NCBI GenBank assembly: GCA_902801165.1
Contig: CADCHI010000026.1
Span: 1-37,562, forward strand
DNA from: an uncultured Eubacteriales bacterium
GTDB lineage: Bacteria > Bacillota > Clostridia > Christensenellales > Aristaeellaceae
Reading direction: 5' to 3'
DNA: 37,562 nucleotides
The position numbers and the translations under genes are program-made. Below, one piece after another: positions 7,098 through 14,323 of the stretch (its first letter is position 1; each line of letters begins with the position of its first letter). Below the pieces are notes generated by a model. The model was not told where the DNA came from. It searched no databases and worked only from the letters and a program-made list of their open reading frames with translations.

Positions 7098-7928
7098 TCA
7101 CGGATGCCCGTCGCCTGCCACTCCCTGCGCCATGGCTTCCTCGAAGCGCCGTTCAAAGGCGCGGATGGCCCGCCGGCTCAGTTCGTCCTCCGGCCGGAGC
7201 ATGTCGAAGGCGTGCATGTCCGTGGGATAAATGTCCACCGCGGCGGGCACCCCGGCGCGCCGCAGGTCCTCCACATATCGCAGCGTCTCCGAATAGAAGG
7301 GCTCGCCCTCGCTCACGAAGGTGTAGCAGGGCGGCAGGCTGCTGTAGTCCGTCTGCCGGGAGGGCGAGGCGCAGGGGGAGACCTCCGCCTTCTTCGCGTC
7401 CCCACGCAGGTACAGCCGCCAGCCCAGGTGGTTGCGCCGCGTGTTCCACACCCGGCCGTGGTTGTCCCGGGAGCTGTCGGTGTCCAGGTTGCTGAGCATC
7501 GGGTACAGCGGGAACTGATGCGATACCAAGATGCCCCGGTCCCGGGCCATCATGCACACCGCGGCGCACAGCCCGCCGCCCGCGCTCTCGCCGCCGGCCA
7601 TGATCCGGTCGAAGCCGAGCCCCGCCCGGTGTGCATCCATGTATTGAAGCACCGCATAGCAGTCCTCCACCGCCGCGGGATACGGCTTCACCCACGCCAG
7701 CCGGTAGCCCGGCGAGAAGACCGTGACGCCGTACTTGCGCACAAGGTCCGCCGCGCGGCTCATGTAGACCATCTCCTTCATGCCGAGGATATAACCCCCG
7801 CCATGGATCCACAGGAGCCCGATGCCCGACGGTTCCCGGTTCGCCGGGCGCAGGATCAGCGTCGGCACGCCGCCGAGGCGGGCCTTCTCCACCCGCAGCT
7901 CTCCGTCCGGCTTCAGCTTGAATCTCAT
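7098..7928 (-). CDS. HSL-family (esterase/lipase-like) alpha/beta hydrolase
   Basis: A 276-residue hydrolase of the hormone-sensitive lipase group. The oxyanion-hole motif is IHGGGY (42-46), the nucleophile is Ser115 in GGESAGGG, and the late His is His239 (PTDMHAFDM). The acid is probably Glu209 in the SEGEPFYSET stretch, a position usually held by Asp. There is no signal peptide, so it is cytoplasmic. It would hydrolyse a short-chain ester. GGGGAGAGG before the ATG supports the start. It is in the middle of the long minus-strand operon. Confidence 0.8.
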   Translation of the reverse strand: MRFKLKPDGELRVEKARLGGVPTLILRPANREPSGIGLLWIHGGGYILGMKEMVYMSRAADLVRKYGVTVFSPGYRLAWVKPYPAAVEDCYAVLQYMDAHRAGLGFDRIMAGGESAGGGLCAAVCMMARDRGILVSHQFPLYPMLSNLDTDSSRDNHGRVWNTRRNHLGWRLYLRGDAKKAEVSPCASPSRQTDYSSLPPCYTFVSEGEPFYSETLRYVEDLRRAGVPAAVDIYPTDMHAFDMLRPEDELSRRAIRAFERRFEEAMAQGVAGDGHP

Positions 7929-7955
7929 CGTCCGCCTCTCCCCTGCCGCGCCGGC

Positions 7956-8273
7956 TCACAGCTGATCGTACTTGTCCGCGATGCCCCGGGCCTTCTCCAC
8001 GGGATACTTCGCCTCGTTCTTCGCCATCTTGCTGTTCACGATCTCGTCCACGTCCAGGCCCAGCTTGTCCAGCAGGTTCTGGCAGTAGACGATCACGTCC
8101 GCCAGCTCCTCCCGGACGTGCTCGAGGTCGGCTTCGTCGCTCCACTGGTAGCACTCCAGCAGCTCGTTGGCCTCGATGGAGATGCTCTTGGCCAGGTTCG
8201 CGGGCGTGTGGAACTGATCCCAGTCCCGATCCTCGGTGAATTTGCGGATACGGTCAATCGTCGCCTGTCTCAT
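7956..8273 (-). CDS. MazG-like nucleotide pyrophosphohydrolase
   Basis: A 105-residue all-alpha NTP pyrophosphatase. Family motifs are DWDQFHTPANLAKSISIEAN, then ELLECYQWSDE, and EELADVIVYCQNLLDKLGLD, which hold the magnesium-binding acidic residues. Such short MazG-like proteins (dCTPase/RS21-C6 type) clean the nucleotide pool by hydrolysing non-canonical or excess dNTPs to monophosphates. The start at 8273 has GGAGG six bases upstream. The frame extends further but lacks a second ribosome site. Confidence 0.85.
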   Translation of the reverse strand: MRQATIDRIRKFTEDRDWDQFHTPANLAKSISIEANELLECYQWSDEADLEHVREELADVIVYCQNLLDKLGLDVDEIVNSKMAKNEAKYPVEKARGIADKYDQL

Positions 8274-8323
8274 GGCGCGCCTCCCTGTGTCTTCATCATC
8301 GGTTTCAAGAGGCAGACCGCGCC

Positions 8324-9088
8324 TCATGGGTCGAGTGGCTTTTTCGCGAGATACAGGACATGGGTGTCCTCAAACACGATCTTGCCGCCGCTTTCGGCGA
8401 CGACACGCCTGAGCCCCTCGAAGAACGGGGTCCTGTAGGGCTCGGGAATCACGATGTGGTCGCAATGGGTGCCGCAGAAGGCAGCGTACTCCTCCGGGTT
8501 CATCTCGCGCCTGCCCCGGAATTCGCGCTTTTCAAACCCCACATAGCCATAGTCCGGCGCGCGGTCATACCTGAAGCCGCCGTGGGTATAGGGGATTTCC
8601 GGCCTGTAGTAACGGTCGTACAGCGCCTGAATCCTGGCGTAGAGCGCCTCGTTGGGCGTTTTGTAATCCGACCTGGTCAGCATCATGGCCAGTACCCCGC
8701 CGGGCTTCAGCAGCCCAAAGGTCTTTGAAAAGCCCACGTCCTCCGGGATCCACTGAATGGTCGCCGCGGAATAGATCATATCGAAGCTCTGTCTCCCGAA
8801 GTCGTGGGTGATGAAATCGTCATTGACGATGTGAAAGTTGGGGAACCCCCCGTACTTTTCAACCATCTTCGCGCAGAGGTGCTCCCCGAGCTCTATGGCG
8901 CTGTAATCGCACCCCGTCTGAAGGATCGGGTCCGTCGCCTGGCCCGTGCCCGGGCCGATTTCCAGCACGCGCTTTTCCCGGTCGATGTCGGCGTAATCGA
9001 TCAAAAAGTCAAACAGCTCCCGGCAGTATCTCGGCCTGAATCTATCAAACTGCTCGGGAATGGTGTCAAAGACTTTTCTGAACTCCAT
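8324..9088 (-). CDS. Class I SAM-dependent methyltransferase
   Basis: A 254-residue methyltransferase of the Rossmann type. Motif I is VLEIGPGTGQ (about residues 42-51), followed by the acidic end of strand 2 (SAIELGEHL), the DMIYSAATIQWI stretch and the LLKPGGVLAMM post-motif. The methyl acceptor is not evident. The best general match in memory is the UbiE/tellurite-resistance/trans-aconitate group. GGAGG lies 7 bases before the ATG. It is 19 bases downstream of the small Cys-rich protein gene. Confidence 0.8.
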   Translation of the reverse strand: MEFRKVFDTIPEQFDRFRPRYCRELFDFLIDYADIDREKRVLEIGPGTGQATDPILQTGCDYSAIELGEHLCAKMVEKYGGFPNFHIVNDDFITHDFGRQSFDMIYSAATIQWIPEDVGFSKTFGLLKPGGVLAMMLTRSDYKTPNEALYARIQALYDRYYRPEIPYTHGGFRYDRAPDYGYVGFEKREFRGRREMNPEEYAAFCGTHCDHIVIPEPYRTPFFEGLRRVVAESGGKIVFEDTHVLYLAKKPLDP

Positions 9089-9107
9089 ATCGTTCCTCCA
9101 GCGCCTC

Positions 9108-9326
9108 CTATCCCCGCACGAACGGCGCGTTGTACTCCGCGTTGATCTCCCGGATTTCCTTCAAGCCGTCGATGTACGGCTGGTAGATGCTCTCGATGCG
9201 CCCGCCGCCGAGGTTATCACAGCCGGAGCAAAACTCGCAGTCGATGCCGCAGGCGCCCCACAGCGCCTGGTGGACGATCCGAATGCGCTCCTCCCGGGTG
9301 GTGTCCTTGATCAATATGGATTTCAT
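9108..9326 (-). CDS. Small conserved Cys-rich protein
   Basis: A 72-residue protein with a compact cysteine motif, CGIDCEFCSGCD, at about residues 26-37. Its ends are well conserved in the clostridial proteins I recall (IKDTTREERIRIVHQAL at the start, YQPYIDGLKEIREIN near the end). No function is known to me. The four cysteines could bind zinc or a small iron-sulfur cluster. The ATG follows the TMEM175 stop by 2 bases, and the GGAGGAG ribosome site overlaps the end of that gene, so the two are translationally linked. Confidence 0.65.
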   Translation of the reverse strand: MKSILIKDTTREERIRIVHQALWGACGIDCEFCSGCDNLGGGRIESIYQPYIDGLKEIREINAEYNAPFVRG

Positions 9327-9328
9327 GG

Positions 9329-9928
9329 CTACTCCTCCCGCATCCGCTGGGCCTCTTCAAACACCCGCTTCATCCGCAGGTCCGGGATGATCCACGGCAC
9401 CATCGCCACCACCAGCAGCGGGCAGGAGGCGTAGTGCGCGCCGGGGATAAAGGTCAGGACCAGGGCCAGCGCCTCCACGCCGATGGTCCACTGCTCCTTG
9501 CGGCTCTCGCTGACGGCGGTCTTCAATATCTCGCAGCCGCTGGAGCGGATGATCGCCTTTTCCAGCAGTATGTAGCTGAGCGCGCAGGCCAGGTTCATCG
9601 CCACATACACCCGCACCGGCAGCATGGCGAACTTCGACTTGCCCACCCAGCCCGTGGTAACCGGCTGGAAGGACAGCAGGAACAGGTACAAGAGGTTCGC
9701 CCACAGGATCTTGCCGTCCACGCCTCCCGCCACCTGCAGCAGGTGGTGGTGATTGGCCCAGTTGGTGCCCACCATGATGAAGCTGATCAAATAGCAGATC
9801 GCCAGCGGCACGACGCCCATGAGGGCGGCCATGTCATTTCCCTCCGGCAGGTCGATGATGAGTATGGTGATCGTGATGATGATGGCGATAACGCCGTCGC
9901 TGAATGCCTCGAGCCGTCCCTTGGTCAT
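9329..9928 (-). CDS. TMEM175-family (DUF1211) potassium channel
   Basis: A 199-residue membrane protein. The hallmark RLEAFSDGVIAIIITI (FSD motif in the first membrane helix) identifies the bacterial TMEM175 family, which forms tetrameric K+-permeable channels. Further helices follow, including LPLAICYLISFIMVGTNWANHHHL and LLYLFLLSFQPVTTG, about six in all. The start at 9928 is chosen for the FSD-proximal Met with AAAGGA upstream. A longer frame reads through the small ORF upstream in another phase and is not credible. It is 16 bases after that small ORF. Confidence 0.8.
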   Translation of the reverse strand: MTKGRLEAFSDGVIAIIITITILIIDLPEGNDMAALMGVVPLAICYLISFIMVGTNWANHHHLLQVAGGVDGKILWANLLYLFLLSFQPVTTGWVGKSKFAMLPVRVYVAMNLACALSYILLEKAIIRSSGCEILKTAVSESRKEQWTIGVEALALVLTFIPGAHYASCPLLVVAMVPWIIPDLRMKRVFEEAQRMREE

Positions 9929-9944
9929 GTGTGTCCTGTCCTTT

Positions 9945-10073
9945 CTATCTGCCTGTCTCGCCGGCTTCGACCCGCCGCCGGAAGCTCTCCTCGAACCGCC
10001 GGTCGTCCTCCGCGCGCTTTGCCGGGCGGGCTCTCGCGCCGGTGTGGAAGGCGATGGAGTCTTTCGTCTCCAT
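9945..10073 (-). CDS. 42-residue basic small ORF leading the operon
   Basis: An ATG with GGAGGAG 8 bases upstream starts a 42-residue frame (METKDSIAFHTGARARPAKR, then an Arg/Glu-rich helix RRFEESFRRRVEAGETGR). It ends 16 bases before the TMEM175 start. It follows the only good promoter of the operon. The product is highly charged, with no cysteine and no membrane segment. I do not recognise it. It may be a real small protein or a translated leader. The ribosome site and spacing are as good as those of the neighbouring genes. Confidence 0.5.
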   Translation of the reverse strand: METKDSIAFHTGARARPAKRAEDDRRFEESFRRRVEAGETGR

Positions 10074-10107
10074 GGCGCACTCTCCTCCGCCTTCACCGTT
10101 TTTCTCT

Positions 10108-10119
10108 ATTATAGCATAA
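10108..10119 (-). promoter_or_regulatory. Extended -10 promoter of the TMEM175-to-DUF1801 operon
   Basis: On the minus strand TATGCTATAAT: a perfect TATAAT (10108-10113) with an upstream TGC extension. No convincing -35 box is seen. The start would be near 10101, about 28 bases before the small ORF at 10073. Confidence 0.6.
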
Positions 10120-10274
10120 TGTTGCCCGAAATAGATAGGAGGAATTCAGGCGCGGCCCGTCGAATATTCCCCATGCGCCTTGGCCGGAGGGACGCGCTTT
10201 CGCACCGAGCGGCCCGTCGTGAAAGAAGCGGTGATCTTTTTTCCTTCTGTGTGACACTTCTATGATAATCGGCC

Positions 10275-10283
10275 TGCTATACT
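10275..10283 (+). promoter_or_regulatory. Extended -10 promoter before the leader-peptide gene
   Basis: TGCTATACT at 10275-10283, an extended -10 element 64 bases before the ATG at 10347. A recognisable -35 box at the usual distance is missing; GTGACA lies four bases too far away. The leader between contains a GCGG/CCGC-rich stretch (10308-10330) that can form a small hairpin. Confidence 0.5.
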
Positions 10284-10346
10284 GGTCCCATCAAAAGCAA
10301 ACAAACACCGCGGCCCAAGCGCCGCGCGAAAAAGGAGGCAACCATC

Positions 10347-10487
10347 ATGATCACCGCCATCCATGAGCAGAAGGGCAATTCCCGCACGGAGCTGAACTCC
10401 GAGCAGCTGGAGCAGGTCGCCGGCGGCTTCAGCTGGGAGGATATCCTGGGCTTTTTCCTCACCGGCGCGCAAGGCGTCCGGGACTGA
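10347..10487 (+). CDS. Double-glycine leader peptide (bacteriocin- or pheromone-like precursor)
   Basis: A 46-residue peptide with AGGAGG eight bases before its ATG. The N-terminal half ends in ELNSEQLEQVAGG (residues 15-27), a textbook double-glycine leader: hydrophobic residues at -4 (Val), -7 (Leu) and -12 (Leu), and acidic or polar ones between. Peptides with such leaders are cut after GG and exported by peptidase-containing ABC transporters. The mature part would be 19 residues, starting FSWEDILGFF, with no cysteine, so no lanthionine or disulfide. No transporter or modifying enzyme is in this window, so its export machinery must lie elsewhere. A secreted acidic protein is encoded 121 bases downstream. 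Confidence 0.7.
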   Translation: MITAIHEQKGNSRTELNSEQLEQVAGGFSWEDILGFFLTGAQGVRD

Positions 10488-10608
10488 GCCGCCTGGCCGG
10501 TCCTCCAGAACCCGCCGCCTCAAACGGCATTCCACTTTCCCCATCGCAACCCATTCAAAACCCCGCCTGCGCGGGAAAAACGACTTAAAAAGAAAGAAGG
10601 TATTTACT

Positions 10609-11124
10609 ATGAAGAAAATGATCGTTATGCTGCTGGTCGCCATCCTGGCCCTGAGCGCCACCGCCTTTGCCACCACCTACACCTATGAGGACGACATCCG
10701 CTTCGAGTACGACGAAACCGCCTTTGACATCACCATGGAAGACCACACCGACGACGAGGACCTGATCATCCTGATCGCCAAGGACGAAGCCTGGGGCGAG
10801 ACCTTCATCCGCATCCACCTGGCCGACCTGCGCGACGGCGAGACCTTCCCCACCATGGACGACTTCACCGCCATGCCGGATGCCCGCGACCTCACCCAGG
10901 GCGAATGGAACGGCTTCAACGACGTGTTCATGTACAGCGTGGACAACGAGGCGAACGGCTTCACGGAGCACTATTTCATCGCGCCTGTCATGGACGACGA
11001 CGGCGAAGTCGACGCCATCCTGACCGTGAACATCGGCGTGAGCCCCATCGAGGACGAGGACCTCGCCATGACCCGCGATGACCTGATCAGCGCCGTGCTG
11101 GACACCCTGCAGGTGGACGACTGA
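10609..11124 (+). CDS. Secreted acidic protein of unknown function
   Basis: A 171-residue protein with a clear N-terminal signal peptide (KKMIVMLLVAILALSATAFA, cut likely after the Ala at about residue 21). The mature part is strongly acidic (many Asp/Glu, runs such as EDDIRFEYDE and MDDDGEVD) and reads as an alternating beta sheet followed by a C-terminal helix. This pattern resembles PsbP/DUF1795-like small extracellular domains, but I do not recognise a specific family. AAGAAGG lies 8 bases before the ATG. It follows the leader peptide gene in the same direction, and a strong terminator follows at 11169. Confidence 0.75.
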   Translation: MKKMIVMLLVAILALSATAFATTYTYEDDIRFEYDETAFDITMEDHTDDEDLIILIAKDEAWGETFIRIHLADLRDGETFPTMDDFTAMPDARDLTQGEWNGFNDVFMYSVDNEANGFTEHYFIAPVMDDDGEVDAILTVNIGVSPIEDEDLAMTRDDLISAVLDTLQVDD

Positions 11125-11168
11125 CCGCCGCCAGACAATGGTTGAACCCAAAAGCGCTCACACAAATT

Positions 11169-11227
11169 GCGGCACCCCTTCACGCCCCGGCGCCATGCCG
11201 GGCCCTGAAGGGGTGCCGCTTCATTTT
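11169..11227 (+). terminator. Strong intrinsic terminator
   Basis: GCGGCACCCCTT pairs perfectly with AAGGGGTGCCGC (11169-11180 with 11208-11219). An inner CCGGC/GCCGG stem is present, and TTCATTTT follows. It ends the leader peptide / secreted protein transcript and may also serve the converging histidine kinase gene, which stops at 11287. Confidence 0.85.
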
Positions 11228-11286
11228 GACTCTTCACGGTTGGTTGCCGCCCTTCGGGCACCTGATTTCGGTCTGCGCGCATGCCG

Positions 11287-12534
11287 TCACGCGCCGCCCT
11301 TCGTCCGTCCGTTCAGCGGCAGCGCCGCCACGAACCGCAGGCGGTTGTCCTTTGTCTGCTTCGCCCGGATGTCGCCGCCGTGCTTCCGGGCAATGGCCTG
11401 CGCCACGGACAGGCCGATGCCATAGCCGCCGCTCTCCTTGCTGCGGGAGGCGTCGGCGCGATAGAAGCGGTCGAACAGGTGCCGCAGCGTCTCCGCGTCC
11501 ATCGGCGCGGACAGCCCGTTTTCCACCGTCAGCACGGCGCGCCGGCCCTCCTGGCGCAGCGTCAGGCGAATGGCGTCGCCCTGCGGCGCGTATTTCACCG
11601 CGTTGTCGCACAGCACGGACACCAGCCGTTTCACCGCGCCGGCGTCGCCGCGCATCTGCACCCCGGCTTCCACGTCCGTCTCCAGGGCCTTGCCGTTGAA
11701 CTCCGCCATGCCCTCGAAGGGCTCCACCGTCTCCAGCACCGCCCCGGAAAGGTCGAAGGCCGCCCACTGCAGCCGCGCGTCCTCCTCATCCAGCCGGGAG
11801 AGGTAGATCAGCTCGCCCACCAGCCCCCGCAGGTTGGCCACCTGCTTCTGGGTGCCCTTGACCCACTCGTTCTCCCCCGTCTCCAGGGAAAGCACGTCCA
11901 TGTTGGCGGAAATCACCGTCAGCGGGGTCTTCAGCTCGTGGCCCGCGTCGGTGATGAACCGCTTCTGCCGCTCGGCGTTCTCGATCATCGGCTGGATGGC
12001 CCGGTTGCTGAACAGCGCCACCAGCAGCCACGCCAGCAGGATCGCGCCGACGCAGGCGAGGCCCGAGATCAGCGCCAGATGCCGCACGGCATCCAGACGG
12101 GTTTCGCAGTTCAGGAACACGGCCACGCGCGCGCCGTTCGCCTGATCGGTCACGGTAAAGAGGTAGTTCCCAGAAAAGCCGCCAGAGCGCCCGCCGGCCA
12201 GCGCCCTCTGGGCGATGGCCGCGAGCTCCTCCGCGCTCGAGCCCGTGGCCCGCGAAACGTCCGCCAAGGCGCAGGAACCGTCCGCCCCGATGATCGCCGT
12301 GAAGTACCGCGATTCGTCCAGGCGGTTTTGAAGGCCCCGGGAGCGCTTGCCCTTCCCGCCGAAGCCCCGGCCAAAGCCGGCGCTGTTCTCCGCCAGGGTG
12401 GCCAGCGTCTCACCGAGCTCGCCGCGCACGTTGATCCAGTTCGCGCCGTTGATGACCACCGTCACCAGCACCATCGACAGCGCCAGCACCGCCAGCGCGA
12501 TGCGGATGAACCGCCGCCTGATCCTGCGAATCAT
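11287..12534 (-). CDS. Sensor histidine kinase
   Basis: A 415-residue membrane kinase. Membrane segments lie at about 10-30 and 153-175, enclosing a 120-residue extracellular sensor region. The dimerisation/phosphoacceptor helix holds His199 in DAGHELKTPLT. The ATP-binding domain follows, with N box LCDNAVKYAP, F box FDRFYRAD, and G boxes GGYGIGLSVA near the C-terminus. It would autophosphorylate and pass phosphate to the response regulator encoded just upstream, with which it overlaps by four bases (ATGA). The stimulus is unknown. Confidence 0.9.
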   Translation of the reverse strand: MIRRIRRRFIRIALAVLALSMVLVTVVINGANWINVRGELGETLATLAENSAGFGRGFGGKGKRSRGLQNRLDESRYFTAIIGADGSCALADVSRATGSSAEELAAIAQRALAGGRSGGFSGNYLFTVTDQANGARVAVFLNCETRLDAVRHLALISGLACVGAILLAWLLVALFSNRAIQPMIENAERQKRFITDAGHELKTPLTVISANMDVLSLETGENEWVKGTQKQVANLRGLVGELIYLSRLDEEDARLQWAAFDLSGAVLETVEPFEGMAEFNGKALETDVEAGVQMRGDAGAVKRLVSVLCDNAVKYAPQGDAIRLTLRQEGRRAVLTVENGLSAPMDAETLRHLFDRFYRADASRSKESGGYGIGLSVAQAIARKHGGDIRAKQTKDNRLRFVAALPLNGRTKGGA

Positions 12535-13223
12535 GCCCTTGCGCCTCCCGATCCGCCCGCGTCCAGCGAATAGCCCACGCCCCGCGTCGCCCTGATCTCC
12601 ACCGTCGAGCCCAGCTCATTGAGCCGCTTGCGCAGCTGGTAGATGTGCACCCACACCACGCTGCTCTCGGATTCGCTGTCCCAGCCCCATATGCGCTCCA
12701 TGATCTGGTCCACGCTGTGAATGGCTCCCGGGCGCTCCATCAGCAGCTCCATCAGCTGGAACGCCTTGTTGGTCAGCTTGACGGACCGCCCGCCGCAGCG
12801 CAGCTCCATCTCCGCCCGGTCCAGCTCGATGTCCCCGCAGCGCAGGAGGTCCGGCGCAAACGCCGTCCTTCGCCGGAGCATGGCGCGCAGCCGCGCCAGC
12901 AGCTCGCTGGTGGCAAAGGGCTTGGGCAGGTAGTCGTCTGCCCCGGCGTCCAGGCCCGTCACCCGATCCTCCACGGCGTCCCGGGCCGTCAGCATCAGGC
13001 AGGGCATGCCCACGCCCCGCTCTCGAAGCTGCCTCAACACCTGCACGCCGTCCATGCCCGGCATCATCCAGTCCAGTATCGCGCCGTCGTAATCGCCGCT
13101 CGCCGCGTAATCCAGCGCGTCCCGCCCGTTATTCACCACGTCGACGGTATAGCCCGCGTGCTTCAACAGCGCCTCCACCGCGCGGCAGAGGTCCCGGTCG
13201 TCCTCGGCAAAGAGTATCTTCAT
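12531..13223 (-). CDS. OmpR/PhoB-family response regulator
   Basis: A 230-residue regulator. The receiver domain has the acidic pair FAEDDRD (residues 6-11), the phosphorylation site Asp51 (AILDWMMPGMDG) and the conserved Lys in YLPKPF. The C-terminal winged-helix DNA-binding domain ends with VHIYQLRKRLNELG ... IRATRGVGYSL, the OmpR/PhoB signature. The start at 13223 is the ATG with GGGGGA seven bases upstream, since the receiver begins there (MKILFAEDD). It overlaps the kinase gene by four bases and is probably preceded by promoters at 13312 and/or 13395. Confidence 0.92.
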   Translation of the reverse strand: MKILFAEDDRDLCRAVEALLKHAGYTVDVVNNGRDALDYAASGDYDGAILDWMMPGMDGVQVLRQLRERGVGMPCLMLTARDAVEDRVTGLDAGADDYLPKPFATSELLARLRAMLRRRTAFAPDLLRCGDIELDRAEMELRCGGRSVKLTNKAFQLMELLMERPGAIHSVDQIMERIWGWDSESESSVVWVHIYQLRKRLNELGSTVEIRATRGVGYSLDAGGSGGARA

Positions 13224-13308
13224 AGCGCATCCCCCGCTGTGGTCCGTCCATGATTGTCGGCGTCCATCCCCGCAGGCGACGCCAGCCCGGCGTCGCCCCG
13301 GTTCCCCC

Positions 13309-13403
13309 ATCATTATACCATGATTGTCGCCGTGCCGCGCAACTCGCTCCGCTCCCTTGCTCGGCGACCCGGAAAACCTGCGGTTTTCCTAATCATTATA
13401 CCA
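13309..13403. repeat. 12-bp direct repeats flanking a 71-bp hairpin segment
   Basis: ATCATTATACCA occurs at 13309-13320 and again at 13392-13403. The 71 bases between hold a perfect triloop hairpin, GGAAAACC TGC GGTTTTCC (13371-13389), and a GC-rich arm sharing GCTCGGCG with the element inside gltB. Read on the minus strand each direct repeat supplies a TGGTATAAT extended -10 element, so the segment may have duplicated a promoter of the response regulator gene on insertion. Confidence 0.5.
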
Positions 13404-13501
13404 AACGGCGCGCCAAAGCGCCACCCTGACGGGTGACGCCGCGGCGATGGTTTTTCATCCTACTGCGCTCGGGCCGAGGGGGATTGGCCCGGGAACAGCC
13501 G

Positions 13502-14068
13502 TCAGATTCCCTCGAAATCCGAGGACTCGGGCATGACCTGCCAGGCGTCGTCGAAGGTCGCGCTGTTGGTCTGGGTGTTGCCCTGGTCGCCGCCGGGCTG
13601 CTGATTGAAGCCGTTCATGCCGCGCATGCCGCCCTTGCCGCCGTGGCCACCCCTGCCGCCGTTCATCCGACCGCCCCTGCCGAAGCCGCCGTTGTCCTGG
13701 AACTGATAGCCGCAGTTCGGGCAGACGCCGTTGCGCAGGGACTCCTGCTCGTTGTAGTAGTTCAGGATCAGGTCCGCCTGCTCCTGGGTCAGCTTGCCGC
13801 TCTCCACATAGCTCTGCAGCTCGGCCTCGAGGCTCTCCACCCGGCTGGACTGGCGCGCGGCGTTATAGGCGTTCAGCGCGTCCTGCAGCGCGGTGGAATC
13901 GCTCGCGGCGGCGGAGTCCTCCGCGGGAGCTTCCGCCTCCGGGGCTTCCTCGACGGCCGGCGGCAGGGCCGCCTCGGGTTCGGCGCTCTCGGCCAGGGCG
14001 ACGACGCCCATCACGATGGCCAGCATCAGTGCCAGCATGACCAGCATTCCGGAATAAAAGTGCTTCAT
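13502..14068 (-). CDS. Secreted helical protein with CPNCGY motif and Gly-rich tail
   Basis: A 188-residue exported protein. Residues 1-27 are a signal peptide (LVMLALMLAIVMGVVALA). An Ala/Glu/Pro-rich linker follows, then a helical hairpin ending KLTQEQADLILNYYNEQESL, of the DUF2680 type. After it come a CPNCGYQF half zinc ribbon and a Gly/Arg-rich segment (GGFGRGGRMNGGRGGHGG). The function is unknown. It lies upstream of the two-component genes in the same direction, separated by 278 bases. A direct repeat typical of PhoB-type regulators lies before it, so it is a likely target of the system. AAAGGAG lies 10 bases before the ATG. Confidence 0.65.
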   Translation of the reverse strand: MKHFYSGMLVMLALMLAIVMGVVALAESAEPEAALPPAVEEAPEAEAPAEDSAAASDSTALQDALNAYNAARQSSRVESLEAELQSYVESGKLTQEQADLILNYYNEQESLRNGVCPNCGYQFQDNGGFGRGGRMNGGRGGHGGKGGMRGMNGFNQQPGGDQGNTQTNSATFDDAWQVMPESSDFEGI

Positions 14069-14091
14069 GGTTCACATCTCCTTTTGATGAT

Positions 14092-14148
14092 ATTGTCCTC
14101 TCTTGGACAATCGCATTATCCCATGTGAACCTAAAGCGAGACTAAAGC
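14092..14148 (-). promoter_or_regulatory. Promoter with direct-repeat regulator box before the secreted protein
   Basis: On the minus strand: GCTTTAG at 14148-14142 and again at 14137-14131, an 11-base period typical of OmpR/PhoB binding sites. It is followed by a GATAAT -10 element (14115-14120) with no -35 match, as expected for an activated promoter. The transcript would open with a hairpin, ATTGTCC pairing with GGACAAT (14092-14111). Confidence 0.5.
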
Positions 14149-14212
14149 AAATGAAAACGGTTTGTGAATGAATGCCCCGAATCGGAAACACGCCCTTATC
14201 CCATAAAACCGG

Positions 14213-14240
14213 CGAAACCATGGCGGCCGCCATGGTTTCG
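14213..14240. repeat. Perfect 28-bp palindrome
   Basis: A perfectly self-complementary stretch centred between 14226 and 14227, containing CCATGG twice and GCGGCCGC in the middle. It lies about 84 bases after the stop of the DUF218 gene and may serve as its terminator, though no T run follows. The rest of the 14149-14323 gap holds nothing else I can name. Confidence 0.6.
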
Positions 14241-14323
14241 TGGATGCTTTCAGTTATGACAAGGTGGGAGAAACGGAATGCAAGGCGTTGGCATAAAGCC
14301 CCGATTCGCCCCTTCGCCTGCCG

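Noticed and set aside
9434-10114. Long plus-strand frames opposite the TMEM175 gene, and similar long antisense frames across 2058-4064, 16938-18857, 19009-21093 and 20915-22756
   Set aside because: They are GC-skew shadows of well-supported genes, rich in Arg/His/Gln/Ala with no domain signature.
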